Positions 1 to 8,741 of a stretch of 64,000 bases of DNA are shown one piece after another. The position numbers and the translations under genes are program-made. Below the pieces are notes generated by a model that did no database searches, was not told where the DNA came from, and saw only the letters and a list, made by a program, of their open reading frames with translations. Position 1 is the stretch's first letter. Every line of letters begins with the position of its first letter. Source of the stretch: Chlorops oryzae (lineage: Eukaryota; Arthropoda; Insecta; Diptera; Chloropidae); NCBI GenBank assembly GCA_020466095.1, contig CM035808.1:23636296-23700295 (forward strand). The letters run 5' to 3'.

Positions 1-915
1 CGTGCCCGGCAAGCTTTCAACGAAGGTTGCTGCGAAATTTGGCTCACATCTGAGGACACGGGCGCTTATGGACTCGACATTGGTACATCGTTGCCAGAAC
101 TTTTGTGGCAATTAGTCGATGTTATACCTGAAAACTGTATGATGAGAATTGGTATGACAAATCCGCCTTATATTTTGGCCCATCTGGAGGAGATGGCGAA
201 GATTTTAAACCACCCCAGAGTGTTTTCATTTCTACATGTACCAGTTCAGAGCGGCAGTGATTCGGTTTTGGGAGATATGAAACGTGAATATTCGCGAAGC
301 GACTTTGAACGCGTTGTTGATTTTCTAAAAAGTCGCGTTCCAGGCCTTACAATAGCCACTGATATTATATGTGGTTTTCCTACAGAAACTGAAGCTGATT
401 TCGAAGAGACTATGGATTTATGTGGAAAATATCGATTTCCTGTTTTGTTTATCAATCAATTCTTTCCGCGACCTGGAACACCGGCTGCCAAAATGACTAG
501 GATTCCAGCTAATCAGGTCAAAAAACGTACGAAACGGTTAACTGACCTCTTCCATAGCTATGAGCCTTATGAGAAAAGGAATGGAGAAATTTATACTGCA
601 CATGTAACAGAAATTTCACATGACAAGTTGTACTACGTCGGACACAACAAGAGCTATGAGCAAATTCTTCTTCCTATGCGTGATCATTTGCTTGGAAAAT
701 CAGTTCGCGTGAGAATAACTGGTTCATCGAAATTCAGCATGTTTGGCGAATTACTGGACGCCGAGAATAAATGGCTTACGCACAGTAGTCAAGGTCAAGC
801 CAGCGAAAAGATTAACAAGTTTGAGTCAAAGAATTTATTGGGATTATTCCTGATACTTGGAATTGCTTCATTTCTATGTAAAATATTTGTAAAATATTTT
901 TTTCAAGTACCTTAA
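1..915 (+). CDS. CDKAL1: CDKAL1 tRNA methylthiotransferase, 3' part
   Basis: This is the C-terminal 304 residues of a threonylcarbamoyladenosine tRNA methylthiotransferase; the reading frame is open from base 1, so the gene begins upstream of the window. The family adds a methylthio group to t6A37 of tRNA-Lys(UUU) with a radical-SAM Fe-S enzyme and is a tail-anchored ER protein. Visible are the late part of the radical-SAM/MTTase core ([12 protein letters not shown] near residues 77-88 of this fragment, then a GFPTET loop), a TRAM domain from about residue 195 to 250 (YTAHVTEI to FGELL) and a hydrophobic C-terminal anchor ([16 protein letters not shown]). The N-terminal MTTase domain and the CxxxCxxC cluster are outside the window. 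No intron interrupts this part. The stop is TAA at 913-915. It converges with the LANCL gene on the other strand. Confidence 0.95.
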   Translation, partial: RARQAFNEGCCEIWLTSEDTGAYGLDIGTSLPELLWQLVDVIPENCMMRIGMTNPPYILAHLEEMAKILNHPRVFSFLHVPVQSGSDSVLGDMKREYSRSDFERVVDFLKSRVPGLTIATDIICGFPTETEADFEETMDLCGKYRFPVLFINQFFPRPGTPAAKMTRIPANQVKKRTKRLTDLFHSYEPYEKRNGEIYTAHVTEISHDKLYYVGHNKSYEQILLPMRDHLLGKSVRVRITGSSKFSMFGELLDAENKWLTHSSQGQASEKINKFESKNLLGLFLILGIASFLCKIFVKYFFQVP

Positions 916-1102
916 AATAGAAAATTGCAAAGCCCGAAGCTTAAAAATGGGATTGTATGCAATTTATAGAAGGAAAATCGAAATCACTATCTCAAATGAT
1001 TGCGTAAATTGGCATTTCCCTTGTTATACATTCTTTGGACACTAATTTAATGTAAGGTATGGATTTTATTATTTTTTCGCTTATTTCTCAAATTCCTCTT
1101 AG

Positions 1103-1240
1103 GAGTTCTCACTAGCACGCAAAGAAGCTAAAAAAAACAAATGTCTCTCTCCCATTGCAACTATTTTCCCTGACGGCTCAGAACTGGAGGAGGATTTTAT
1201 TCTCAAGAAAATTTGTTCAACAAAATTGAATCGGAAAAAG
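1103..1240 (+). other. Candidate unassigned coding-like exon (46 codons)
   Basis: Between CDKAL1 and LANCL a 138-base segment follows a good acceptor (TTCCTCTTAG, ending 1102) and precedes a donor (AAG|GTAACG). It is open in one frame for 46 codons, starts and ends in phase 0 and gives a mixed, non-simple peptide (EFSLARKEAKKNKCLSPIAT and onward to LNRKK). A second acceptor with a long T tract ends at 1266. A donor-like GTAAGG near 1052 lies 5' of it, but the upstream sequence joins it in no open frame I could find. I do not recognise the peptide. It could be an alternative terminal exon of CDKAL1, a relic of another gene, or chance. The rest of 916-1692 looks like AT-rich 3' flank. Confidence 0.25.
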
Positions 1241-1692
1241 GTAACGTTTTTTTTTTTTTTTTTTAGAATGTTTATTATTGCAAATTGTAAATACTCTTAC
1301 ATTTGTATATATGTATAAGAAAAATATGCATCCGTATAAAATTCTAAAGCACATTTTTAGAACTGCCAAGCAGATTTTTCAAGAACAAATGGTTCAAAGA
1401 TTCAAAAATGATTTTTGTTTGTTTTTAAGAATAAATAAGCTTAAAATAATTTGGCTTATGTATATTTAAGGTCTAAATATTTCAAAAGGCGTAACAAAAG
1501 TTAAGAAAAACAAAAGAATTTTAATAAAAAACAATTCCGAACATCGTCTCTGACGCTTGAGCCAAAACATTTGAAACAGCAATATCGCAAATAAAAATTC
1601 GACGCTCAAATGTTTGAGCAGCCCACATGAGAATATGTCCCTGATATGTTGCCGCATACATAGCTTCAGCACACACTCCTCCTCACTCCCGT

Positions 1693-2955
1693 CTAGTGGA
1701 AAACATCCATGAATGGAAATTGAGCATGTTGAGGATCAAGCAGATCGGTTAAGTAGCATACTGTCCCTGCAACGCCCTCGTACAAACTATATGGCCGATC
1801 GGGTGTACGCGCACGGTACTTGAACTCGGAATTAGTCAATAGTTCCATGAATTTCTCTGCACGATACAGATACATTTCCTCGTTGGTAAGACGATACAAG
1901 AGTAAAAATACATAACCATTGCCAGCAACACCGTGGCAAATACCAGGACCCTTTCTCAAAAATCCTTTTTTCCATACCAGATCCGATGCGAGCCGGCATG
2001 CTTTCAAATATTTATCCTCCTTAAAGATAATATACGCTTTAGCTAGCAAATAAACAGCACCAGGTGCACCATGGCACCAATGTACAAGACGCTTTTCGCG
2101 TCCACTTCGCAGGTCCTCTAAAGCAACTGGAAAATTACCCTCCTTGTCTTGTAGCGTAAGGAAAAAGTCAATCGAGCGCTTAATTTCACGCAATTCATTG
2201 CTCGGAGCAGAGATCGGGTCAGTACGAAACCATGGACTCTCCAAAAGCATATGAAGTATTGCACAAAGTCCGTGAGCAGCTCCAAGGTATTCGGTTCCGT
2301 GATATTGATACATCAATGGCAAGGGTGCATCCGTCTTCTTGGCATACTCCCTTCCACTCATTATGATCATTTGACAAATTGATATAATATCATCGTCAGT
2401 TATCTTCTTTTCCGGCAATACATCATTGAGCCAATAACAGCCAGAAAGGAAACCAGCACGGCCGACGAGAACCTCATCGCAACCATGCTTAGTATGCAAG
2501 TGCTCCTTGCTAGCAGCAACGCCAGTCTTAAAATTGGCCAAATCATTGGAATACTCTTCAGTTTGGCTTAAATCATTGGATATGGCTGCGCTTACAGCAA
2601 AGATGCCAGCATTACCGCACAAAAACGAATAACGTTCCGAACTACGTTTCTTATAACGTTCAGCATTCGCTTTCGCATTCTTAATAAATGTCTCTGCGTG
2701 CTCCAAAGCTCCAGGATATAAATCCTTCGTTTGCTCCGAGCGCGCTAGTTTCCAAAACATGAAGGCGATCCCAGCATTTCCCACGTACAAGTCTCCGCGG
2801 TTATCTTCGTCGGCACTTTCAGGACAACAGCTCTCCAAAATACCATCAACATAAGTGCAGATAAGGTTCTTCACATGCTCGTCATCGATTTTTATAGGCG
2901 TTGTCTCTCTGCTTAGAAAGTCTGGGAAAGGATTTTCAAGATAACGTTTATCCAT
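1693..2955 (-). CDS. LANCL3: LanC-like protein (LANCL3-type)
   Basis: Intronless 420-residue member of the eukaryotic lanthionine-synthetase C-like family, which folds as an (alpha/alpha)6 barrel with a bound zinc and is linked to glutathione chemistry. The repeated GxxG modules are clear (GNAGIAFMF, CGNAGIFAV, VGRAGFLSG, GAAHGLCAI, CHGAPGAVYLL, CHGVAGNGYVF, EGVAGTVCYL). The predicted zinc ligands are present: Cys294 in WCHG and Cys340-His341 in ICHG; His228 of AAHG is also conserved. I chose the ATG at 2955 because MDKRYLENPFPDFL aligns with the family N-terminus. The frame runs 54 codons further upstream but has no ATG before a stop and looks like 5' leader. Length matches the family (about 400-420 aa). 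It lies tail-to-tail with CDKAL1 and in the same orientation as GHITM upstream. Confidence 0.93.
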   Translation of the reverse strand: MDKRYLENPFPDFLSRETTPIKIDDEHVKNLICTYVDGILESCCPESADEDNRGDLYVGNAGIAFMFWKLARSEQTKDLYPGALEHAETFIKNAKANAERYKKRSSERYSFLCGNAGIFAVSAAISNDLSQTEEYSNDLANFKTGVAASKEHLHTKHGCDEVLVGRAGFLSGCYWLNDVLPEKKITDDDIISICQMIIMSGREYAKKTDAPLPLMYQYHGTEYLGAAHGLCAILHMLLESPWFRTDPISAPSNELREIKRSIDFFLTLQDKEGNFPVALEDLRSGREKRLVHWCHGAPGAVYLLAKAYIIFKEDKYLKACRLASDLVWKKGFLRKGPGICHGVAGNGYVFLLLYRLTNEEMYLYRAEKFMELLTNSEFKYRARTPDRPYSLYEGVAGTVCYLTDLLDPQHAQFPFMDVFH

Positions 2956-4137
2956 GTCGTCTTCAGTGGCAACTTGGCTCGAATAAATGCGTTTAAATTC
3001 TGCGGCTAAGACACTGGCAATTGGAAAACTTTTTGGTGATGATTTCTTAAAACGAAGCAAGAATCTCGAAAAGCTCGCCGTTTTGGCGAAGTTAATCGAA
3101 GGATTTCTGATGTAATAATTTTATTTTTAAAGCGATTCTCTTGATTTCACAATATATTGAATAGCTCTTTTTCGTTTTATACGCCTTTTAGTATTATCGA
3201 CTATTCTCGCCGGTCTACTTGAAATGTCAAAAACAATTTTTTTTTTTAACTTCAAGCTAGGGGTGGAAAAACTTTTCGCAGCTAGAGATGGAATTTTTCG
3301 GTAACAAAAAACGATAAGAAAATATACCGTTAAGTTTTTACTTTTATAGCTATCGGCAAAATAAGTAAATTCCCCGGGATTTCGCTCCCCTAGAAGTGTT
3401 CAAAATTTATGGGCTGAAGAAGTTCATGCTATAGTGTCCTCGGGCATCCGATGCAGCCCGCTGGATAAATAGCGAAAAAGAAGTAAAATTCATGCGTGTC
3501 CTGAAAAGCCTCGAAGGATTTCGAAAATGTTAAATTTTATCATAGAGAATAGTTTTGTCATGTGCACACCATATACCTCATACTCTAAAAAAAATTATTT
3601 TTTTTAAATCAGTAGTTTAGCGTCAGGTCTGAAAGGGTTAAAAGATTGATTTTACATGCATCATTCCACTCCACAGGCATTAGATGAAATATGCCCTGCG
3701 GAATTTAATTCTAAATGAAGTATATCTGAAATTCCAGAGGCGCAGACAATTTTGGAAGATGTTTTAACAAAGAACTTTTTTTTTGGCTTTGTTAGAAATT
3801 TTGAAATCATTTTTTATTTTATGGTGGATTCGGCTTTAAAGTTTAAATTCTACTTTATGTCCAATTTTTGCTTCCAATTTTTTGTCCCAATTTTTTCTTC
3901 CAATTTAATATGAAACAGTGAATCTACGTCTTAAGTTAAAGATTAAAAAAGGAACAACATTTTATTTGTTGTAATGTGAAATTTATTTTCGGTTATTTGA
4001 TGATTCCATGTCAGAATAATTTACAATGTAATTTTAATAATTTACACTTCAAGGCGTCAACCCTTCCCCGTCTCTTCAAACTGTTTCCCAAACAACGTTA
4101 CCAACTATTCTTTAAACTAAGCAATTCTCTTTCTCTC
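2956..4137. other. Spacer between LANCL and GHITM
   Basis: AT-rich spacer. On the minus strand it holds the probable 5' leader of LANCL (just above 2955) and the 3' UTR of GHITM; an AATAAA poly(A) signal for GHITM reads on the minus strand at 3961-3966. I see no other gene, TIR element or RNA here. Confidence 0.6.
3961..3966 (-). terminator. Poly(A) signal of GHITM
   Basis: AATAAA on the minus strand, about 170 bases after the GHITM stop codon, in an otherwise non-coding stretch. Confidence 0.5.
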
Positions 4138-5613
4138 TTACTTTCGGCGTTGATTGTTTCCACCGCCTCCAGCTAAAATAATCGCTATACGCATGAAGAT
4201 ATTCAAGGTATCCATATAAATCGACAATGATCTGAAAAGATACGCAATAAAATTGATATGGAAAGAAACATGAAGCATTGAAATGAAATAATTCTTACGA
4301 ATTAATCGGATCGAAGGGAGTTGAAGTGTACTGGCTCTCAGGGTATTTTTCGGCCATCATAATAATGCGTTGCGTATCGAAAAGAAGGAAGCCGCTGAAA
4401 AGAATCAAACCACCGTACAACGACAGCGAAGCTAAACCAGCGCCAATAGCAGTTGTTGGAGGAAGCCACATGTTCGCTAAGGAGGCAGCAAAAACTAAAC
4501 CCAAGCCCAACGCAAGTGGTCCACCCATGTATAGAAATTTATCGTTTGGAGCACATACAGCTATTGATGAAAGACCACCGATCAATCCTCCCGTGTATAA
4601 GGCAGCTCTAGCCATTATAGGGCCACCAAGCAAGCAAATCGGTGCTATGATAGCGCCCATTATGGCACAATGAGCCGCCCAAGCAAGTTGTTTAGCACCA
4701 ATGCCCGGTCGATATGGTATTGACTGGGTAAGTGCACCCGATCCAATCATAAGCGCGAATGTTGCCGCTACAGACTTTTTGACGAAAATACTTTCAATCT
4801 TAACTCGATGGAAAATTATGTATATTGAGGCACTTACCAACCATCCTTGACGCGTTACCAACTGCAACATTTGAGGGGAGTTAAAAACCAAGTAGGCTGA
4901 TGCTGCTGTTAAAGCACAAGCACCTCCAAAATAACCATATACCGAATGTACGCGTTCTCGAACATATTGCGGCCACATCCTGAAAACGAAGGAATATGAA
5001 AATCAATCATGAACCATTACAGAATGCTCTCACATTGATTTGTTATAAATATTAGCCTCATTGCCTAAACCAAGACCATAGAAACATAATGCACCAAGAC
5101 CAATTGCAGCAGCTCCTGCGACTGCTCCTTTTCCAATACCATAAGCTGAAAAAACGAAATTATTATAAAAATCATATCAGAAGCTATGCAGGATTTTACC
5201 ATTTTCAGATGGTGGAGCCATTAGACGTTCCTTTACGGTCGGGCCACTACGAACCTCAGTTCTCGAGACGCCATCCTAGCAATTAAACAAAATGTAAAAT
5301 TTAACATTATTTCACCATACTAGTGGTACTCACGCATACTACGTACATACAACCCAGTATCAAGTACTCCCATAGCAATCGTACCCCATACAACGTACTC
5401 CCATACAACGTACTCCCATACAACGTACTCCCATACATATCTTACCTTTGGAGGTTCATTGGTATATTTCCTTACGACATTTCGAAGATTTTTGACTTCA
5501 ATCCTGTTTGGTCGTGCTCGAGGAGCCAGGAGATTTGGATTTATTGCACTCCGTAACAGTGGAGACACGACTTGTGTTTTGCAAAGGGATGACGAGAGTA
5601 TACGGAGCAACAT
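4138..5613 (-). CDS. GHITM: GHITM / MICS1 mitochondrial inner-membrane protein
   Basis: Five coding exons on the minus strand, in order 5613-5446, 5275-5200, 5145-5034, 4979-4299 and 4231-4138; they sum to 1131 bases, an exact 376 codons plus stop. All introns are GT-AG (170, 54, 54 and 67 bp). The protein belongs to the Bax-inhibitor-1/TMBIM family branch (growth-hormone-inducible transmembrane protein, MICS1), an inner mitochondrial membrane protein that affects cristae structure and cation/H+ exchange. Exon 1 encodes a basic, Ser/Arg-rich presequence (starts MLLRILSSSLCK). Family landmarks follow: YGIGKGAVAG, GLGALCFYGLGLGNEA, WPQYVRERVHSVYGYFGGA, then about seven hydrophobic segments with SIPY, LGGPIMARAALYTGG, CAPNDKFL and LPPTTAIGA, and the C-terminal SIYMDTLNIFMRIA. 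The ATG at 5613 is the first in a convincing targeting sequence. The gene is divergent from the SLC22 gene 3.1 kb away. Confidence 0.95.
5381..5438 (+). repeat. 15-bp minisatellite in GHITM intron 1
   Basis: About four head-to-tail copies of a 15-base unit GTACTCCCATACAAC, the first slightly degenerate, in the 170-bp first intron right beside the donor (GTAAG at 5445-5441). The unit length is a multiple of three and has no stop on the gene strand, so unspliced RNA reads on as a WEYVV repeat. Confidence 0.8.
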
Positions 5614-5857
5614 TTTTCAAAATTATGAAATTCAAAATTTAACGAAAATCATACAATGGGGTTTGCGAGAAACTACGTTTCCGTGTTAAGAGAACTGATT
5701 TTTTGATTATCAAATTGCCGAATATATTTTTCTTTTAAAGAGTTTTGTCGCCTCGAAATCTTTCGAGATTTTTCGTTTTCAATTCAATGTTTTGATCAAT
5801 ACGAAATATTTTGACAGATAGTGAGTGTTGAACAGTGTTGTCGTTTTTGTATCTTAA
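5614..5857. promoter_or_regulatory. Upstream region of GHITM
   Basis: AT-rich 5' flank of GHITM; I see no clear TATA box or initiator, and no other feature. Confidence 0.3.
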
Positions 5858-6344
5858 GCCCAAAATCCAACATTGCGAGAGTGCGCGAAAATGTTTTGCG
5901 TGACGCATTTCAATCTCCAATGAGAGTTTTGCGTCACGCAGATGAAAGCATATCGCTTCTAGTAATGCAATATTTGAACCAAGTACCAATCTAACGAGTA
6001 CCGAGTACTCAAAAATTATACGCTTTCACTTGAGTTTAAATTTTAATTCAAAATTTTCAAAAAATTTTCAAAATGAACCAAAGCTCGCGAAATATTTTAA
6101 AAGCTCTTTTTCACGGAACAGTGAACAGTTAGTTAGTTTAAACGGGTACCCAATAGCGAGTACTCAAAAAATAGCTACATCATTAACCTGTCAAATTTCC
6201 TCGCAACGAGAAATATTCAATTTTTCAAAATTTTCTCGCTACGAGGTCTCGCAGTGCGATACATTGGAGCTTGAACCATATGATTGAATGTATTGAAATT
6301 TGTGTGCGTCTCGTCTGGCGCTCTCGCAATGTTGGATTTTGGGC
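5858..6344. mobile_element. TIR element, about 487 bp
   Basis: Bounded by inverted repeats: GCCCAAAATCCAACATTGCG at 5858 and its reverse complement ending at 6344, continuing as GAGAGYGC (about 27 bp of arm). A short internal inverted pair (TGCGTGACGCA / TGCGTCACGCA, about 5898-5940) and two CGAGTACTCAAAAA copies lie inside. No coding capacity. Target-site duplication not resolved; a diverged relative of the terminus occurs near 12145-12170. Confidence 0.6.
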
Positions 6345-6372
6345 AACTATTGCAGGCAATATTATAATATAT

Positions 6373-6508
6373 AATATATTAATGGTATTCAAGCAACAGT
6401 GCAAATCGCAGTGTGCAATATTTGCACTGCTTTTTTTGTACGCAATTTGACAAGTGCAAATATTGCACACTGCGTTTGCACTGTTGCTTGAATACCACTA
6501 ATATATTA
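6373..6508. repeat. Near-perfect palindrome (foldback MITE)
   Basis: Arms 6373-6428 and 6453-6508 are reverse complements with very few mismatches (core TGGTATTCAAGCAACAGTGC and AGTGTGCAATATTTGCACT) around a 24-base loop. Typical of a palindromic MITE; no target duplication identified. Confidence 0.75.
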
Positions 6509-6602
6509 TTTTAAATATTGGAAAAAGCGTCGCATGCGAAAATTTGCGACAATTGATGGTTACGGACGCGATAGTAGCGTTAGTGAGTTTATATAAAATT
6601 CT

Positions 6603-6642
6603 TATAGAAAATATTAGCGTCACCAGGTGATTTAGACATGTC
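6603..6642 (-). repeat. Fragment of dispersed repeat DR-A
   Basis: Short match (AGCGTCACCAGGTGATTTAG, then ACATGTCCGTC) to the 3' part of the dispersed repeat seen complete at 32616-33478; same orientation as the 26.5 kb copy. Confidence 0.55.
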
Positions 6643-6739
6643 CGTCTAACCTAAATACTAATATACTACACTTTAAGTATTTTAAGTAAACTTTAGAAAT
6701 TTTAATCTTGGACACAGACTTAATGCTTTACGCTATTGT

Positions 6740-6960
6740 ATTAGGGGGCTTCGCCCCCTGCTCGCTCGCTTCGCACCCCCGCTCTCTGCACGCGTTTTTT
6801 TAAATTCGACTTTTTGTGTAATTTTGATCGCCGATTGACCCATTGATTGACCTTTACAGCTTTTCGTGCATAAAGATCTAGTTTTTCCCCAACTTTTTCC
6901 CTGACCAAGGGCTTCAACCCCTTTCTTCCGCGTAGTCCGCGTGCCCATCTCCAATCCAGA
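6740..6960. repeat. GC-rich block with GGGGGC-TTC-GCCCCC hairpin
   Basis: A GC-rich block unlike its AT-rich surroundings, beginning with a perfect 6-bp stem and 3-base loop (6744-6758) followed by CTCGCTCGCTTCGC. Minus-strand frames are open across it but give low-complexity basic peptides without homology I recognise. It may be the end of an old element; family unknown. Confidence 0.35.
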
Positions 6961-7127
6961 TTAATAAAATCAATCAACCCACACTGCCTCTTAAAACTAA
7001 AAATTCCAAAAATGACATAAGGCCCAAAAATTTGGGTTTTATGTCATATGACATAAGGCACAATTTCGTCATTTAATATTTTGGGCCTTGTGTCATTTTT
7101 CTTTTTTGGGCCTTTTGGCATAATGAC

Positions 7128-7932
7128 TAAAGGCAGGAAATTTTCGCAAATAAAAACCAGGGATTTCGCAAAAAAAAAAATTGAAATTTCGAAATTTCGC
7201 TAAAATTTCGCATAAAAACATTTTTTATATAACAAATCTTTGTTTTAACATTTAATTGTTATATGTTAAGTAAAGTTGAACTTTAATTACATTTTGCATT
7301 AAATTATTAATTAATTAAAAGCTAACATTGTTGTATATTCAACATTTGAAGCGGAGCCGCGAATAACGTTGTAAGTGACAAATCTCACATTTTTGCAAGT
7401 TTGCCATGCCATTCAGTACTTACAAGGCCACTTCGCTTCTTTCTGGTTCTGAATTCTTGAGAGATGTCCAAGATTTGACCAAATAAAAACATTTTTTTGG
7501 TAGCTCCAAGGGCTAGAGTATTATTGACAGCGAAAGTCCGAAAAATAGGTTCAAAAAATTTGTCGCTTACAACGTTATTCGCGGCTGCGCTTCATTTGAT
7601 TCCTTTATAGTCGTTCTTCTGTCAGTTATAACAGTACTATATTTGCTGAAGAAGCGTTCTGCATCTACGCTGTTAGTTGGACTCCATAATGGATGCCTAT
7701 TGTTGTTTCGATTTACAATACTTTTTGAGTCCAAATACTCGCCCGTAAGCTTGGACGATCGCTTTTTTTTCTTGTGTGGATTTAAACAACTTAAAAAATA
7801 TTGCATTGCTGGAATCTATTCTTTTCTTTTAAAAAAAAAGCGAAAACGTATATTTCGCATTTATTCGCATATATTACAAAAATTCGCAAGAATTCGCCGA
7901 TATTTCGTAAAAACGAAAATTTCCTGCCTCTA
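7128..7932 (-). mobile_element. hAT transposon relic with exact 8-bp target duplication
   Basis: Termini TAAAGGCAGGAAATTTTCG (left) and the reverse complement of TAGAGGCAGGAAATTTTCG (right) match the hAT-type TIR pattern, and are flanked by a perfect 8-bp duplication ATAATGAC at 7120-7127 and 7933-7940. On the minus strand between about 7810 and 7590 the peptide SVDAERFFSKYSTVITDRR resembles the hAT C-terminal dimerisation region (hATC: [S/T]xxxER.FS....ITxxR). The rest of the transposase is missing, so the copy is internally deleted. A smaller element is inserted at 7350-7591. Confidence 0.85.
7350..7591. mobile_element. hAT-like MITE nested in the hAT relic
   Basis: Inverted ends AGCGGAGCCGCGAATAACGT (7350 onward) and AGCGCAGCCGCGAATAACGT (reverse strand from 7591), arms about 31 bp. 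Flanks are ACATTTGA (7342-7349) and TCATTTGA (7592-7599), an 8-bp duplication with one mismatch. Total 242 bp, non-coding. Confidence 0.8.
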
Positions 7933-8083
7933 ATAATGACATAAGATTCAAATATTTTTATGACATAAAACCCAAATTTTTGGGCCTTATGTCATATGCC
8001 ATAAAACCCAATTTTGTATGGAATTTTTTTGGGCCTAATGTCATTTTTTTTTTGTGACTTATGTCATTTGTGCCTTATGTCAT

Positions 8084-8741
8084 GTCCCCGTATTTGAGAC
8101 TTTCGATACTGCTTCTTGAATGCCGGTATCAAAACTAGCGATGTGTCAAGTGTCAATTGAGTTTCCGGTTATATTAATGAAATATTTGAATCTAGTACTA
8201 ATCGCATTTATTATATAGAAGTGAATTTCCGCTTTTTAAAATTAATTTTCTTACTATAATTTATTAATTAAAATTTAAAAGTATTACAGATCATATTTTC
8301 TTGCAGTTTTGCGCAACTTAAACTCAACTATTTTCCATGGCTAATAAAATAATAACTTTTTTAAAGTATTAGTAAATTCATCTATACGTTCAGACTATCT
8401 GAGCTTAGAAATTCAACTGGCTTTGACTGTTTTTGGTTTCAAAAAAATCTCGTTGGTCCACTACTATGATAGTCATTTCGTCAATGTGCACAGTGGTAGG
8501 CAATTAATTAAGTCCCAACATGAATGTTCCATAATGTAATTATGCCCAATTGAGAATTTTGAATTTCTCGGCCACCAAAATATGGAAATACTAAGGCTAC
8601 GAGTTAGAATCAGGGGCATGGACATGTATGAGTTTTTATATCTCAATCAGTTCCCCGTTGAATATAATTCGATTCGGTTGAGAAAAAAGTACCGCAAATA
8701 ACGGACGGAAAATTTAAAACAAAATTGGAAAGGATTTAAAA
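8084..8741. promoter_or_regulatory. Upstream region of the SLC22 gene
   Basis: AT-rich flank before the ATG at 8742; I see no gene, repeat or distinctive promoter motif that I can support. Confidence 0.3.

Larger units (their letters stand above)
7012..8083. mobile_element. Foldback element of GACATAAGGC repeats (split by a hAT)
   Basis: Ends ATGACATAAGGC (7012-7023) and GCCTTATGTCAT (8072-8083) are perfect inverted repeats. The sequence between repeats the same words (GACATAAGGCCCAAA, TTTGGGCCTTATGTCAT) in both orientations. Removing the 805-bp hAT at 7128-7932 and one copy of its 8-bp duplication leaves an element of about 260 bp. No coding capacity. Confidence 0.65.

Noticed and set aside
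2956..3060. N-terminal extension of LANCL
   Set aside because: The extension has no ATG; the internal ATG at 2955 matches the family N-terminus.
5320..5613. 97-codon frame ending in WEYVV repeats, as a separate gene
   Set aside because: Only its first 56 codons are GHITM exon 1; the rest is unspliced intron with a minisatellite.
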